64,000 bases of DNA from Nocardia testacea NBRC 100365 (GCF_000308775.1 NZ_BAGJ01000011.1:62001-126000); one strand, 5' to 3'. Shown: positions 1-9,540, numbered from the stretch's first letter. Notes: a model not told the origin generated them from the sequence alone. Program-made: numbers and translations.

Positions 1-231
1 ATCCAGTCCGGTGCGATCTTCGGTTTCGCCGGTCTGGTGGACGGGCTGGTGGACCGTATCCGCGACGATATCGACGGTTTCGCCGGTGACGGGGTGGCGG
101 TGGTGGCCACCGGTGCGGTGGCTCCGCTGATCATCGATGAATCCGAGACCATCGAGCACCACGAGCCGCATCTGACGATCACGGGGCTGCGGCTGGTCTT
201 CGAGCGCAATCAGCGCCGCGCCCGCGGTTGA
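1..231 (+). CDS. coaX: Type III pantothenate kinase, C-terminal end (partial)
   Basis: The gene enters from the left edge; only the last 76 codons are present. CoaX phosphorylates pantothenate, the first step of coenzyme A synthesis, in the cytosol. The visible part has the family's C-terminal pattern: a small-residue helix ([15 protein letters not shown]), a conserved VVATGA turn and the final GLRLVFERN segment. The order coaX, then lysS, lsr2 and clpC further on is the usual one in mycobacteria and nocardiae and supports the call. The ATG at 37 is internal, not the start. The catalytic Asp residues lie outside the window. Confidence 0.85.
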   Translation: MQSGAIFGFAGLVDGLVDRIRDDIDGFAGDGVAVVATGAVAPLIIDESETIEHHEPHLTITGLRLVFERNQRRARG

Positions 232-296
232 TGCCGCTACCCGCGGCTGTGATGTATTCCGCCGATTCGAATGTGGCCGCGCTGCCGTCTGCTTGC

Positions 297-302
297 TAAG
301 CT
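297..302 (+). promoter_or_regulatory. -10 element TAAGCT for the dioxygenase operon
   Basis: TAAGCT fits the actinobacterial TANNNT -10 pattern. It ends six bases before the GTG at 309, so transcription could start exactly on that GTG and give a leaderless leader peptide. No clear -35 element is seen. This is inference from spacing. Confidence 0.45.
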
Positions 303-308
303 CACCGT

Positions 309-350
309 GTGCTGAACCGCATGCGTACCCAGGAGTGTTGTCGAGGCTGA
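309..350 (+). CDS. Cysteine leader peptide (MLNRMRTQECCRG)
   Basis: A 13-codon open frame starts at GTG 309 (leaderless candidate) or at the in-frame ATG 321 and ends at TGA 348-350. The peptide has two adjacent Cys codons (336-341) close to its stop. Short leaderless frames with Cys runs are known in mycobacteria as cysteine-responsive attenuators ahead of sulfur genes. Here the Cys codons sit just before the first of four mutually pairing segments, which is how a classical attenuator is built. The peptide itself probably has no function beyond ribosome pausing. It is too short for normal gene callers. Confidence 0.65.
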   Translation: MLNRMRTQECCRG

Positions 351-396
351 TTCGCCTCGACCGTTCGAGGCATTCTGCAGTCCTCGACCGTTTTTT
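340..396 (+). promoter_or_regulatory. Transcription attenuator (1:2, 2:3, 3:4 pairing plus U-tract)
   Basis: Four segments can pair in alternative ways. Segment 1 GTCGAGGC (340-347) pairs with segment 2 GCCTCGAC (354-361). Segment 2 (354-360) pairs with segment 3 TCGAGGC (365-371). Segment 3 TCGAGG (365-370) pairs with segment 4 CCTCGA (382-387), which is followed by six T (391-396) and so makes a Rho-independent terminator. A ribosome stalled at the Cys codons (336-341) would cover segment 1 and favour 2:3 (read-through). A ribosome at the stop codon would cover segment 2 and favour 3:4 (termination). The operon would then be induced when charged tRNA-Cys is scarce. Confidence 0.65.
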
Positions 397-415
397 ACTT
401 CCTGGAGATGCGCTC

Positions 416-1042
416 ATGCATTCGCCTGTTCTCTCGTCCGTAGTGCGCCGGTCGGCCCGTGATAATTCCGCCGCGGCCGCGAATCCGATTCCCGACCGTC
501 CCATCGCCCCGGCTCTGCCGACGCGGCTGCGCCCGGCGGATCTGCTCCGCCTGACCGACGAGACCGGTGAGGACGTGCTCTCCGGACGGTACGACCATCT
601 ACTTCCCGCGGACGGTCTGTGGCCGGCGGTCGATCGCTGGGCCACCCGGCTGGTCTCCGACGACGAGGTCGATGTCTGGCTGATCAGCTGGACTCCGGAC
701 AAATCCACGAAACTGCACGATCATGCCGGTTCGCTCGGGGCGCTCACCGTGCTCAGCGGGGCACTGGCCGAATACCGCTGGAACGGTACCGAACTGCGTC
801 ACCGGGTGCTGTCCGCCGGTGATCAGGCCGCGTTCCCGATCGGCTGGGTGCACGACGTCGTGCGCGCCCCCGACCGGATCGCGGTCGCGGGCTCGTCCGG
901 CACCGGACCGCTGGACCCCACCTTGAGCGTGCACGCCTACTCGCCGCCGCTCACTGCCATGTCCTATTACGAAGTGACCGGCCACGGCAGCCTGCGGCGT
1001 ACCCACACCGTTCTCACCGACCAGCCCGAAGGTGACCTCTGA
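416..1042 (+). CDS. Cupin thiol dioxygenase (cysteine dioxygenase family)
   Basis: The 208-residue cupin protein belongs to the cysteine dioxygenase type I family, which oxidises a thiol substrate to the sulfinate with a non-haem iron held by three His. The metal ligands are visible as H101 and H103 (KLHDH) and H146 (GWVHD). The ATG at 416 is chosen because GGAG lies 10 bases upstream and because the frame upstream of it overlaps the attenuator. The gene overlaps the next one by one base (TGATG), so it is translationally coupled to a rhodanese. The substrate could be cysteine or another small thiol such as 3-mercaptopropionate. The Cys attenuator upstream argues for a role in sulfur acquisition rather than cysteine disposal. 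Confidence 0.8.
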   Translation: MHSPVLSSVVRRSARDNSAAAANPIPDRPIAPALPTRLRPADLLRLTDETGEDVLSGRYDHLLPADGLWPAVDRWATRLVSDDEVDVWLISWTPDKSTKLHDHAGSLGALTVLSGALAEYRWNGTELRHRVLSAGDQAAFPIGWVHDVVRAPDRIAVAGSSGTGPLDPTLSVHAYSPPLTAMSYYEVTGHGSLRRTHTVLTDQPEGDL

Positions 1043-1473
1043 TGTCGCGACTGACCATTGATCAGATGCTCGACCAGGCCCGCGCGCAGTTGCGCCGGAT
1101 CCATCCCGTAGAACTGCCCGCCGCGCTCGCCCGCGGGGCGATTCTGGTGGATATCCGCCCCGCGGCGCAGCGGGCCAGGGAAGGGGCGCTGCCCGGAGCC
1201 CTGGTCATCGAACGGAATGTGCTCGAGTGGCGGCTCGATCCCAGCAGTTCGGCCCGCCTGGCGCTGGCCACCGACCACGATGTCGAATGGGTAGTGGTCT
1301 GCTCGGAGGGATACACCTCCAGCCTCGCGGCGGCGTCGTTGCGCCAATTGGGACTGCATCGCGCGACCGATCTGGTCGGCGGGTACAAGGCGCTGGAGGC
1401 CGCCGGTATGCGATCGGTGGCCACCGGTGCCGCGCACTTCACCAGGGAAGTTCGTTCGCTCGCCGTTCTCTGA
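1042..1473 (+). CDS. Rhodanese-like sulfurtransferase
   Basis: A 143-residue single rhodanese domain. Rhodaneses carry sulfane sulfur on an active-site Cys; here it is C87 in the loop CSEGYTSS, preceded by the typical LVDIRP strand and the GALPGALVIE segment. Its start overlaps the stop of the thiol dioxygenase, so the two are one operon. Dioxygenase-rhodanese pairs are common and probably handle the sulfur released from the dioxygenase product. The donor and acceptor cannot be read from sequence. A run of about 200 noncoding bases follows before lysS. Confidence 0.85.
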   Translation: MSRLTIDQMLDQARAQLRRIHPVELPAALARGAILVDIRPAAQRAREGALPGALVIERNVLEWRLDPSSSARLALATDHDVEWVVVCSEGYTSSLAAASLRQLGLHRATDLVGGYKALEAAGMRSVATGAAHFTREVRSLAVL

Positions 1474-1670
1474 ATTGTTGTCCTCGGTCGAATGCGGCCG
1501 GACGACAATACATTTCCGCCGCGTGGCGGATCCCCGGGAAAATTCTAAGCAACCAAATGGTCTATTTCTTCCGGGGCGCCCCGCCGTGCCTTCCGCGAGT
1601 GATTCCTTATCGCACGGTTGGGCCGGGCGGATGACGAATCGGTTTGCGGTGCACGCTAGGGTGGTTCGCT

Positions 1671-3236
1671 GTGAGCAACCCGAACATCTCGTCATCCGGC
1701 GGCTCCGCGGGCGTTGTTCCCGCGGGGCGATCCAGCCGCTCTGTGGAGGTCGACGACGTCCCCGAGCAGATGCGGATCCGCCGGGAGAAGCGGGAGCGGC
1801 TGCTCGGGTCGGGCGGGGAGGCCTATCCCGTTTCGGTGCCGCGCACCCATAGCCTGGCCGGAATCCGCGCCGCCTATCCGGATCTCGCGGCCGATACCGC
1901 GACCGGCCGGCTCGTCGGTGTGGCCGGCCGGGTCATCTTCATGCGGAATACCGGCAAATTGTGCTTCGCTCAGCTACAGGAGGGCGACGGCACCACATTG
2001 CAGGCCATGGTGAGCCTCAACGGTGTCGGTGCGGACGCGCTGGCGGCGTGGAAGTCCGATGTGGATCTCGGCGATATGGTTTTCGTGCACGGTGAGGTCA
2101 TCTCGTCGCGTACGGGTGAATTGAGCGTCATGGCCGATTCCTGGTCCATGGCCGCGAAGGCGCTGCGTCCGCTCCCGGTAGCGCACAAGGAGATGGGCGA
2201 GGAGGCGCGGGTCCGGCAGCGTTATGTCGATCTGATCGTGCGCCCGGAGGCGCGCCGGACGGCCCGTACCCGCGTCGCGGTGGTCCGCGCGCTGCGCAAT
2301 GCCCTGGAACGCCGGGATTTCCTCGAAGTCGAAACACCGATGCTGCAGACGCTGCACGGCGGGGCCGCCGCACGGCCCTTCCGCACCCACTCCAATGCGC
2401 TCGATATGGATCTCTACCTGCGCATTGCTCCGGAGTTGTTTCTGAAGCGCTGCGTGGTCGGAGGAATCGAGCGGGTCTTCGAGATCAATCGAAACTTCCG
2501 TAACGAAGGCGCCGATTCCACCCATTCGCCCGAGTTCGCGATGCTCGAGACTTATCAGGCGTACGGCACCTACGATGACTCCGCGCGGATGATCCGGGAA
2601 TTGATCCAGGAAGTCGCCCAAGAAGCGCTGGGAACTCAGGTCGTCACCCTGGCCGACGGTTCGGAATACGACTTGAGCGGGGAGTGGACGACGGTCGAGA
2701 TGTACCCGTCGTTGTCGGAGTCGACGGGGGTGGAGGTCACGCCGGAAACAACTGTTCCGGAATTGCTCGAGCTCGCCGATCGGGTCGGACTGGAAATTCC
2801 CGAAGGGAAGGGCTACGGCCACGGAAAACTGGTGGAGGAGCTGTGGGAGCACACCTACGGCGACAAGCTGTACGTGCCGACTTTCGTCCGTGATTTCCCG
2901 GTCGAGACCTCCCCGCTGACCAGGCAGCATCGGTCGCGGGCCGGGGTTACCGAGAAGTGGGACCTGTATGTCCGCGGCTTCGAGTTGGCCACCGGCTATT
3001 CGGAGTTGGTGGATCCGGTGATCCAACGCGAGCGCTTCGTCGATCAAGCTCGCCTCGCCGCGGCCGGTGACGACGAGGCAATGGTGCTCGATGAAGACTT
3101 CCTGGCCGCGATGGAACACGGGATGCCACCGACCACCGGAACGGGTATGGGAATCGATAGGTTGTTGATGGCGCTCACCGGATTGGGAATCCGGGAAACG
3201 ATACTGTTCCCAATAGTGCGGCCGGTCGGCCGTTGA
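1671..3236 (+). CDS. lysS: Lysine--tRNA ligase, class II
   Basis: The protein has 521 residues, close to the usual 500-510. An N-terminal OB-fold anticodon-binding domain (about residues 60-170) is followed by the class II catalytic core. Motif 2 is seen as [20 protein letters not shown] and motif 3 as [15 protein letters not shown] near the C-terminus. The enzyme charges tRNA-Lys with lysine in the cytosol. GTG 1671 is chosen because the residues before it are not conserved, although its ribosome-binding site is weak. The N-terminal tail of about 40 residues is longer than usual. The synteny coaX-lysS-lsr2 agrees with the call. Confidence 0.95.
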   Translation: MSNPNISSSGGSAGVVPAGRSSRSVEVDDVPEQMRIRREKRERLLGSGGEAYPVSVPRTHSLAGIRAAYPDLAADTATGRLVGVAGRVIFMRNTGKLCFAQLQEGDGTTLQAMVSLNGVGADALAAWKSDVDLGDMVFVHGEVISSRTGELSVMADSWSMAAKALRPLPVAHKEMGEEARVRQRYVDLIVRPEARRTARTRVAVVRALRNALERRDFLEVETPMLQTLHGGAAARPFRTHSNALDMDLYLRIAPELFLKRCVVGGIERVFEINRNFRNEGADSTHSPEFAMLETYQAYGTYDDSARMIRELIQEVAQEALGTQVVTLADGSEYDLSGEWTTVEMYPSLSESTGVEVTPETTVPELLELADRVGLEIPEGKGYGHGKLVEELWEHTYGDKLYVPTFVRDFPVETSPLTRQHRSRAGVTEKWDLYVRGFELATGYSELVDPVIQRERFVDQARLAAAGDDEAMVLDEDFLAAMEHGMPPTTGTGMGIDRLLMALTGLGIRETILFPIVRPVGR

Positions 3237-3353
3237 GCGAACGGTTTGCATAGCAGGCCGCTCGTCTTGGAATTTTCCGAATTCGAGGTATTCTTGCCTC
3301 GGGTAATCGGCCTGATTTTGCAGGTCGCACGATTTCGAGAGGACGTTCATCTC

Positions 3354-3713
3354 ATGGCAAAGAAGGTCACCGTTAGCCTGATCGACGATGTCGACGGTGA
3401 GTCCATCGCGGACGAGACCATCGAGTTCGCAATCGATGGGGTGTCGTACGAGATCGACCTGTCGTCGACGAATGCGGCGAAGCTTCGGGACGAGTTGGAG
3501 CAGTGGGTGACCAGTGCCCGCCGGGTGAGCGGCCGGCGTCGGGTGAAGTCCGCTGTCGCGGCCTCCGGGAACACCAAGGCCCGCGCCACCATGGACCGCG
3601 AACAAAGCGCGGCTATTCGGGAGTGGGCGCGCCGGAATGGTCACAAGGTTTCCGCGCGGGGTCGTATCTCCGCCGATATCACCGACGCGTACAACAAGGC
3701 CGCGAAGGGATAG
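3354..3713 (+). CDS. lsr2: Lsr2 nucleoid-associated xenogeneic silencer
   Basis: The 119-residue protein matches Lsr2 throughout. The N-terminal dimerisation domain begins [15 protein letters not shown], and the C-terminal DNA-binding domain carries the AT-hook-like RGR ([10 protein letters not shown]) that inserts into the minor groove of AT-rich DNA. It bridges DNA and silences horizontally acquired genes. The start at ATG 3354 follows GAGAGGA 11 bases upstream. The basic linker ([19 protein letters not shown]) is slightly longer than in M. tuberculosis. It is followed by a GC-rich hairpin. Confidence 0.96.
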   Translation: MAKKVTVSLIDDVDGESIADETIEFAIDGVSYEIDLSSTNAAKLRDELEQWVTSARRVSGRRRVKSAVAASGNTKARATMDREQSAAIREWARRNGHKVSARGRISADITDAYNKAAKG

Positions 3714-3798
3714 TTCTTCTTTCAACCGTCGCGCGTGCGGGTTATTCACGGAACACGCCGACGGCTGGTCTTCTCGATAGCTATTTGGAATTACCGCT

Positions 3799-3823
3799 GG
3801 CCCCGGCGTCGATCGCCGGGGCC
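3799..3823 (+). terminator. Hairpin after lsr2
   Basis: A perfect 10-base-pair stem GGCCCCGGCG / CGCCGGGGCC with loop TCGAT lies about 85 bases after the lsr2 stop. There is no T-run, as is common for actinobacterial intrinsic terminators. Confidence 0.5.
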
Positions 3824-3969
3824 GCTGCGCCCGGCGGCGTTCCATCTTGCCCGAGCGGCCGACTGCCCGGCACCATAGATGTGATCGGCCGGGCCCGGTG
3901 CGCCGCAGTGCAGGAGGTCCGCAGTGTTCGGCAGTTGCTGCCGATATGGAGAGGTGAGGTATCGGCGCA

Positions 3970-4593
3970 GTGTCCGGATCCGTCGGTTCGTTCCTTCGAT
4001 TCACCGATGACGAAGGCCGCAGGCGCGAGGTGATGTTGAGTCCCGATCGGCAGCGGATCACCATCGGCCGCTCCGCGGGGGCCGATCTGTCGCTGCGCTG
4101 GGACGCCGAGGTGTCACGGTTGCACGCCGCGATCGAATACCTCGCCGCGCACTGGACCATCGTGGACGACGGCCTTTCCCGTAACGGCACGTTCGTCAAC
4201 GGCGAACGCATCAACGGCCGCCGCCGTCTCATGCCCGGGGACCGTATCCGGGTCGGCACCTCACTGGTGTCCTTCCACGACTTCAACGGCGTCGCCGACG
4301 ACGCCACCCGCGCCTCCGGCGCCAGTATGCCCACGGTGCGCTCGCTGACCGAGGCGCAGCGGGGGGTGCTCGTCGCGTTGTGCCGCCCATTCAAAGGGGA
4401 TACCGGGTTCGCCGCCCCCGCCACGAACCAGCAGATCGCCGACGAGCTGTTCCTGAGCGTGGACGCCGTCAAGACCCATCTGCGTGCCCTGTTCGCCAAG
4501 TTCGGCGTGGAGGACCTACCCCAGAATCAGAAGCGGGTCCGGCTGGCAGCGCTGGCCATGCGCAGCGGGCTCATCACCGATCGCGATCTCTGA
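3970..4593 (+). CDS. FHA-domain protein with C-terminal helix-turn-helix
   Basis: The protein has 207 residues. An FHA phosphothreonine-binding domain spans about 25-100, with the signature GRS, the SRLHA turn and the NGTFVNG motif. The C-terminal part (about 120-205) resembles a winged or LuxR-like helix-turn-helix (TNQQIADELFLSVDAVKTHLRALFAKFGV). It may link Ser/Thr kinase signalling to transcription. The GTG at 3970 has a purine-rich GGAGAGGTGAGG 10-20 bases upstream. It is a single gene between lsr2 and clpC1, and its target is unknown. Confidence 0.85.
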   Translation: MSGSVGSFLRFTDDEGRRREVMLSPDRQRITIGRSAGADLSLRWDAEVSRLHAAIEYLAAHWTIVDDGLSRNGTFVNGERINGRRRLMPGDRIRVGTSLVSFHDFNGVADDATRASGASMPTVRSLTEAQRGVLVALCRPFKGDTGFAAPATNQQIADELFLSVDAVKTHLRALFAKFGVEDLPQNQKRVRLAALAMRSGLITDRDL

Positions 4594-4633
4594 GGGTCTG
4601 CGCGCCGATCTCCCCAGCTCTGGGAGTCATTCT

Positions 4634-4651
4634 GTTCGCTCTGGGCAAAAC
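4634..4651 (+). promoter_or_regulatory. Possible ClgR-type operator upstream of clpC1
   Basis: The sequence GTTCGCTCTGGGCAAAAC resembles the ClgR binding pattern (CGC and GCG half sites about four bases apart) described upstream of clp genes in Streptomyces, Corynebacterium and mycobacteria. Its right half is imperfect (GCA for GCG). It lies 226 bases before the clpC1 start in a 283-base region without a gene. No other clear element is seen in that stretch. Confidence 0.3.
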
Positions 4652-4876
4652 CGGAGTGGGAAACCAATCGGTGGGTAAGGGCGTTATGAGTGAATAGGTC
4701 TGCCGTCGGGCCCACATCATTAGGGTGGAGCGGCGGCGGCGTAATCCCCTGCCAACTAGAGTGGGAGGCGGGGGCCGCAACCCCTGGCCTTCATGGCAGG
4801 CTGAAGCCGACGGTTGTCCACGACACACCACGGCGTCAGCCGGCCATAGAGTCCGGAGCAGGAGAGTGAGGGAGCG

Positions 4877-7432
4877 ATGTTCGAGAGGTTCACCGACCGC
4901 GCGAGGCGTGTCGTCGTCCTGGCCCAAGAAGAGGCCCGGATGCTCAACCACAACTACATCGGCACCGAGCACATCCTGCTGGGTCTTATCCACGAGGGTG
5001 AGGGTGTCGCGGCCAAGTCCCTGGAGTCGCTCGGCATCTCGCTGGAGGGCGTGCGCAGCCAGGTCGAAGAGATCATCGGTCAGGGCCAGCAGGCCCCGTC
5101 CGGTCATATCCCGTTCACCCCCCGCGCCAAGAAGGTGCTGGAACTGAGCCTGCGCGAGGCGCTACAGCTCGGCCACAACTACATCGGCACCGAGCACATC
5201 CTGCTCGGCCTGATCCGCGAGGGCGAGGGCGTCGCGGCCCAGGTGCTGGTCAAACTCGGCGCCGACCTCAACCGGGTCCGCCAGCAGGTCATCCAGCTGC
5301 TGTCCGGGTACCAGGGTAAGGAGCCGGTGGAATCCGGCGCCCGGGGCGAGACGGGTACCCCGTCCACCTCGCTGGTGCTCGACCAGTTCGGCCGCAACCT
5401 CACCCAGGCGGCCCTGGAGGGCAAACTCGACCCCGTCATCGGCCGCTCGAAGGAGATCGAGCGGGTCATGCAGGTGCTGAGCCGCCGTACCAAGAACAAC
5501 CCGGTCCTGATCGGCGAGCCCGGCGTCGGTAAGACCGCCGTCGTCGAGGGCCTGGCCCAGGCCATCGTCAACGGCGAGGTGCCCGAGACGCTGAAGGACA
5601 AGCAGCTCTACACCCTCGACCTGGGTTCCCTGGTCGCCGGCAGCCGCTACCGCGGTGATTTCGAGGAGCGCCTGAAGAAGGTGCTCAAGGAGATCAACAC
5701 CCGCGGCGACATCATCCTGTTCATCGACGAGCTGCACACGCTGGTCGGTGCGGGCGCCGCCGAGGGCGCGATCGACGCGGCCTCCATCCTGAAGCCGAAG
5801 CTGGCCCGCGGTGAGCTGCAGACCATCGGCGCCACCACCCTCGACGAGTACCGCAAGTACATCGAGAAGGACGCCGCCCTGGAGCGCCGGTTCCAGCCGG
5901 TGCAGGTGGGTGAGCCGACGGTCGAGCACACCATCAACATCCTCAAGGGCCTGCGCGACCGCTACGAGGCGCACCACCGGGTGTCCATCACCGATGGCGC
6001 CCTGGTCGCCGCGGCCACCCTGGCCGACCGCTACATCAACGACCGGTTCCTGCCGGACAAGGCGATCGACCTGATCGACGAGGCCGGCGCCCGGATGCGT
6101 ATCCGCCGGATGACCGCGCCGCCGGACCTGCGCGAATTCGACGACAAGATCGCCGACGCGCGCCGGGAGAAGGAATCGGCGATCGACGCGCAGGACTTCG
6201 AGAAGGCCGCGCGGCTGCGCGACAAGGAGAAGCAGCTCGTCGCCAAGCGGGCCGAGCGCGAGAAGCAGTGGCGCTCCGGTGACCTGGACGTCGTGGCCGA
6301 GGTCGACGACGAGCAGATCGCCGAGGTCCTGGCGAACTGGACCGGTATCCCTGTGTTCAAGCTCACCGAGGAGGAGACCACCCGTCTGCTCCGCATGGAG
6401 GACGAGCTGCACAAGCGGATCATCGGCCAGGAGGACGCGGTCAAGGCCGTATCCAAGGCCATCCGCCGCACCCGCGCCGGTCTGAAGGATCCGAAGCGTC
6501 CGTCCGGCTCGTTCATCTTCGCCGGCCCGTCCGGTGTCGGTAAGACCGAGCTGTCCAAGGCGCTGGCGAACTTCCTGTTCGGCGACGACGACGCGCTCAT
6601 CCAGATCGATATGGGCGAGTTCCACGACCGCTTCACCGCCTCGCGGCTGTTCGGTGCCCCTCCCGGGTACGTCGGCTATGAAGAGGGCGGCCAGCTCACC
6701 GAGAAGGTGCGCCGCAAGCCGTTCTCGGTTGTGCTGTTCGACGAGATCGAAAAGGCCCACCAGGAGATCTACAACACCCTGTTGCAGGTCCTGGAGGACG
6801 GCCGCCTCACCGACGGCCAGGGCCGGACCGTGGACTTCAAGAACACGGTGCTGATCTTCACCTCGAACCTCGGTACCTCCGATATCTCGAAGGCCGTGGG
6901 GCTGGGCTTCTCGCAGAGCAACGCGGAGGGGTCGAACTACGAGCGGATGAAGCTCAAGGTCAACGACGAGCTGAAGAAGCATTTCCGGCCGGAGTTCCTC
7001 AACCGTATCGACGATGTGATCGTCTTCCACCAGCTCACCACCGAGCAGATCGTGGAGATGGTGGATCTGATGATCGCCCGCGTCGAGCGGCAGCTGAAGA
7101 ACAAGGATATGGCGATCACGCTCACCGAGAACGCCAAGGGCCTGCTGGCCAAGCGTGGCTTCGACCCAGTGCTCGGTGCCCGGCCGCTGCGCCGCACCAT
7201 CCAGCGCGAGATCGAGGACCAGCTCTCGGAGAAGATCCTCTTCGGCGAGATCGGTCCCGGCCAGACCGTCCAGGTCGATGTCGAGGGCTGGGACGGCGAA
7301 GGCTCCGGCGAGGACGCCCGCTTCACCTTCACCCCGAAGGCCAAGCTCACCAAGGAAGACGGCGAGAAGAAGCCCGAGGTCGTGCTCACCGGCGCGTCCG
7401 AGGGTTCCACCGAAGCCGCTTCGGGCGAGTAG
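4877..7432 (+). CDS. clpC1: ATP-dependent Clp protease ATPase subunit ClpC1
   Basis: The 851-residue AAA+ unfoldase has the full ClpC architecture. Two Clp N-terminal repeats (about 1-145) are each marked by [13 protein letters not shown]. The first AAA+ module has Walker A GEPGVGKT (about 213), a UVR-type linker lies at about 428-463, and the second AAA+ module has Walker A GPSGVGKT (about 551) and [14 protein letters not shown] Walker B. It feeds unfolded substrates to ClpP1P2. ATG 4877 follows GGAGAGTGAGGGAG. It is monocistronic, closed by a strong terminator at 7446. The length equals that of the mycobacterial proteins. Confidence 0.97.
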   Translation: MFERFTDRARRVVVLAQEEARMLNHNYIGTEHILLGLIHEGEGVAAKSLESLGISLEGVRSQVEEIIGQGQQAPSGHIPFTPRAKKVLELSLREALQLGHNYIGTEHILLGLIREGEGVAAQVLVKLGADLNRVRQQVIQLLSGYQGKEPVESGARGETGTPSTSLVLDQFGRNLTQAALEGKLDPVIGRSKEIERVMQVLSRRTKNNPVLIGEPGVGKTAVVEGLAQAIVNGEVPETLKDKQLYTLDLGSLVAGSRYRGDFEERLKKVLKEINTRGDIILFIDELHTLVGAGAAEGAIDAASILKPKLARGELQTIGATTLDEYRKYIEKDAALERRFQPVQVGEPTVEHTINILKGLRDRYEAHHRVSITDGALVAAATLADRYINDRFLPDKAIDLIDEAGARMRIRRMTAPPDLREFDDKIADARREKESAIDAQDFEKAARLRDKEKQLVAKRAEREKQWRSGDLDVVAEVDDEQIAEVLANWTGIPVFKLTEEETTRLLRMEDELHKRIIGQEDAVKAVSKAIRRTRAGLKDPKRPSGSFIFAGPSGVGKTELSKALANFLFGDDDALIQIDMGEFHDRFTASRLFGAPPGYVGYEEGGQLTEKVRRKPFSVVLFDEIEKAHQEIYNTLLQVLEDGRLTDGQGRTVDFKNTVLIFTSNLGTSDISKAVGLGFSQSNAEGSNYERMKLKVNDELKKHFRPEFLNRIDDVIVFHQLTTEQIVEMVDLMIARVERQLKNKDMAITLTENAKGLLAKRGFDPVLGARPLRRTIQREIEDQLSEKILFGEIGPGQTVQVDVEGWDGEGSGEDARFTFTPKAKLTKEDGEKKPEVVLTGASEGSTEAASGE

Positions 7433-7445
7433 CCGACAGCGCAGC

Positions 7446-7490
7446 AAAGGGCCTGCCCACCGGTACCACACCGGTGGGCAGGCCCTTTTC
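7446..7490 (+). terminator. Rho-independent terminator of clpC1
   Basis: A perfect 18-base-pair stem (7446-7463 with 7471-7488) has a 7-base loop and ends in TTTTC. It begins 13 bases after the clpC1 stop. Confidence 0.9.
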
Positions 7491-7584
7491 CTGCGTGTGA
7501 GGGCCGGCGGTCGGTGCGAGGTGCCGGTCGGTGTGCGGGCGTACGGTGGGGGCAGTTCATTCGATACGAATCGGGGGTATCACC

Positions 7585-8235
7585 ATGACGAATCCGGATC
7601 TCACCACCATCGCGGTTCTGCTCGACCGTTCCGGCTCCATGCAGACCATCAAGTCCGATACCGAAGGAGGCCTGGCCGCCTACTTCGAGGAACAGCGGCA
7701 GGTGGAGAAAGCCGTGCGGGTCACCCTCGCGCAATTCGACACCGAGTACGAATGCGTCTATTCGAACGTCCCCATCGATGAGGTGCCGCCGCCGGTGTTG
7801 CAGCCGCGTGGGGGTACCGCGCTCTACGACGCCATCGGCAGGCTGGTCACCGATCTGGGCGCGGAGCTGGCGGCGCGGCCGGAGGACGAACGGCCCGGCA
7901 CCGTGATCGTCGTCGTCCTCACCGACGGGCACGAGAATTCGAGCCGCGAATGGACGCATGCCGCCGTACGGTCATTGATCGAACAGCAGCAGAACGTCTA
8001 CAGCTGGGATTTCCTGTTCCTCGGCGCCAATATGGACGCGGTCGAGATCGGCAGCGGTCTCGGCTTCGCCCCGCAGCAGTCCATCACCTACGGGGCGGCT
8101 CCGGCGGGTGTCGCCGGGGTGTTCCGTGCGGCCGGAGCGTACTCACGGCGTCTGCAGGCACCGGCGGGCGCACCGGGCTCCGCGCGTGCGGCCGGGTTCA
8201 CCGAGCAGGAGCGCCGGGAGGCGAACCCGGGCTGA
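7585..8235 (+). CDS. VWA-domain protein
   Basis: A 216-residue cytosolic protein made of one von Willebrand factor A domain. The metal-ion-dependent adhesion site is intact: DRSGSM (DxSxS) near residue 14, GGTALYD providing the Thr, and VVLTDGHENSS providing the distal Asp. Such stand-alone VWA proteins are often called tellurite-resistance or TerY-like, but no ter genes are nearby, so no function is assigned. ATG 7585 has GGGGGT upstream. The C-terminal 40 residues are rich in Ala and Gly and look unstructured. Confidence 0.8.
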   Translation: MTNPDLTTIAVLLDRSGSMQTIKSDTEGGLAAYFEEQRQVEKAVRVTLAQFDTEYECVYSNVPIDEVPPPVLQPRGGTALYDAIGRLVTDLGAELAARPEDERPGTVIVVVLTDGHENSSREWTHAAVRSLIEQQQNVYSWDFLFLGANMDAVEIGSGLGFAPQQSITYGAAPAGVAGVFRAAGAYSRRLQAPAGAPGSARAAGFTEQERREANPG

Positions 8236-8245
8236 ACCGGGGCGT

Positions 8246-9355
8246 TCACTCGGGCGCGGCGGGCCCCGGGTCGGCCGGGCCGCCGGCGCTGCCGGGTGGC
8301 TCGGCGGTCACCGCGACCGGGGCAGCCGGTTCACGAGAAGCATTGTCGCCGAGTTGTTTCCGGGCCGGGGGTCGCGCATCGGGGTCGATGGCGATCCGCA
8401 GTGGGCGGCTCGGTAGCCGCGCCGCGACCCGGTAGCCGCCGCTGGGTTTGGGACCGGCGGTCAACGCGCCACCGAGCGCGTGGGTGCGCTCTCGCATGGC
8501 GATGATCCCCATTCCGCGAGTGGGGCCGGCGTGTTCGGGCCTACCGGTGGGACGGGTGTTGTCGACGGTGAGATCCACGGAATCGGCGGAGTAACGCACC
8601 GTCACGGTGGCCTCGGCGCCCGGGGCGTGGCGTACGACATTGGCCAGGGATTCCTGGACGATCTGAGTGGCCGCGTCGTCGATGGCCGCGGGCAGGGAAT
8701 CGGGGGTCCCGAGGACACGGGTGTGCACCGTCAGCCCCGCGAGCCGGGGTTTACGCAGCAGTTCGTCCAGGTCGGACATGGTGGGATCGGGTTCGCGAGC
8801 CGGCGGGGGCGGTGCTTGCGCCGCGGCCGGTGGGCGGCCGCCGACCGTTCCGTTACTGTGCGACCGGTCGTTACCGGGCCGGTCGCGCCGACCGAAACCA
8901 CCCCGGCGGGAACGCTTCGCACGCTCGCGCGCGCCGATCTCCTCGGCGTCGGTGGGGTCGTGGTGGTGCTGTGCCGGTGCGCCGGACGCGGGCTCCACCG
9001 CCTGGATCGCGTGGCGCAGCGCCTGCACATCCTCGAGCGCGTTGCGGCTGGTGGTCTTGATCTCGGCGACCGTACCCGCCGCTTTCGCGGATTTGTTCTC
9101 CACCTGCTGGAGAGCCATACCGGCCTGCACATTGATGAGCGAGAGATTGTGGCCCACCACGTCGTGCAGTTCCCGGGCGATCAGTAAGCGTTCCGTGCCG
9201 ATCTCGAGTTCGCGCCGCTGCCGCGCTGCCGTGCGTTCGGCGGTCGCCAGGACCTGCCGGGTCCGTGCGAGCAGGCGGCGGTGCCGCAGCACTTCGAACA
9301 GCGCCGCGGCCAGCGCGACCCAGCCCAGTAGCCCGACCATCTGCCAGCCCGTCAT
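8246..9355 (-). CDS. Orphan NarL-type sensor histidine kinase
   Basis: The 369-residue protein has one N-terminal membrane helix (about 5-22). A HisKA_3 dimerisation domain follows with the phosphoacceptor H64 in RELHDVVGHNLSL. A Gly/Pro/Arg-rich linker of about 70 residues (about 120-190) comes next, then a HATPase domain with N box ESLANVVRHA and G box RGMGIIAMRER. Kinases of this type normally phosphorylate a LuxR-type response regulator, but none is adjacent. There is no extracellular sensor domain. The C-terminal tail after about 325 is low-complexity. Confidence 0.85.
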   Translation of the reverse strand: MTGWQMVGLLGWVALAAALFEVLRHRRLLARTRQVLATAERTAARQRRELEIGTERLLIARELHDVVGHNLSLINVQAGMALQQVENKSAKAAGTVAEIKTTSRNALEDVQALRHAIQAVEPASGAPAQHHHDPTDAEEIGARERAKRSRRGGFGRRDRPGNDRSHSNGTVGGRPPAAAQAPPPPAREPDPTMSDLDELLRKPRLAGLTVHTRVLGTPDSLPAAIDDAATQIVQESLANVVRHAPGAEATVTVRYSADSVDLTVDNTRPTGRPEHAGPTRGMGIIAMRERTHALGGALTAGPKPSGGYRVAARLPSRPLRIAIDPDARPPARKQLGDNASREPAAPVAVTAEPPGSAGGPADPGPAAPE

Positions 9356-9540
9356 CGCGAACTCTCCACCTGCACCACCCTATTCGCCTGCTGTGCTCGG
9401 TCGTCGGCGCACACCCGGATTTCCGGTGCCGCAATGGTATTCCGGACCGGAACGCGCCGGTTCCGGGCGGGCCGCTCGGTAGCGGCGCGTGATCACCGCA
9501 TCTGCGGCAGTACCCGCGCCCGCGCGGGTATGGTCCAGTG

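Noticed and set aside
293..415. N-terminal extension of the thiol dioxygenase from TTG 293
   Set aside because: It runs through the promoter, leader peptide and attenuator, and ATG 416 has a good ribosome-binding site.
5162..7471. A 769-codon open frame on the minus strand opposite clpC1
   Set aside because: It is the high-GC antisense shadow of clpC1, without a ribosome-binding site or recognisable domain.
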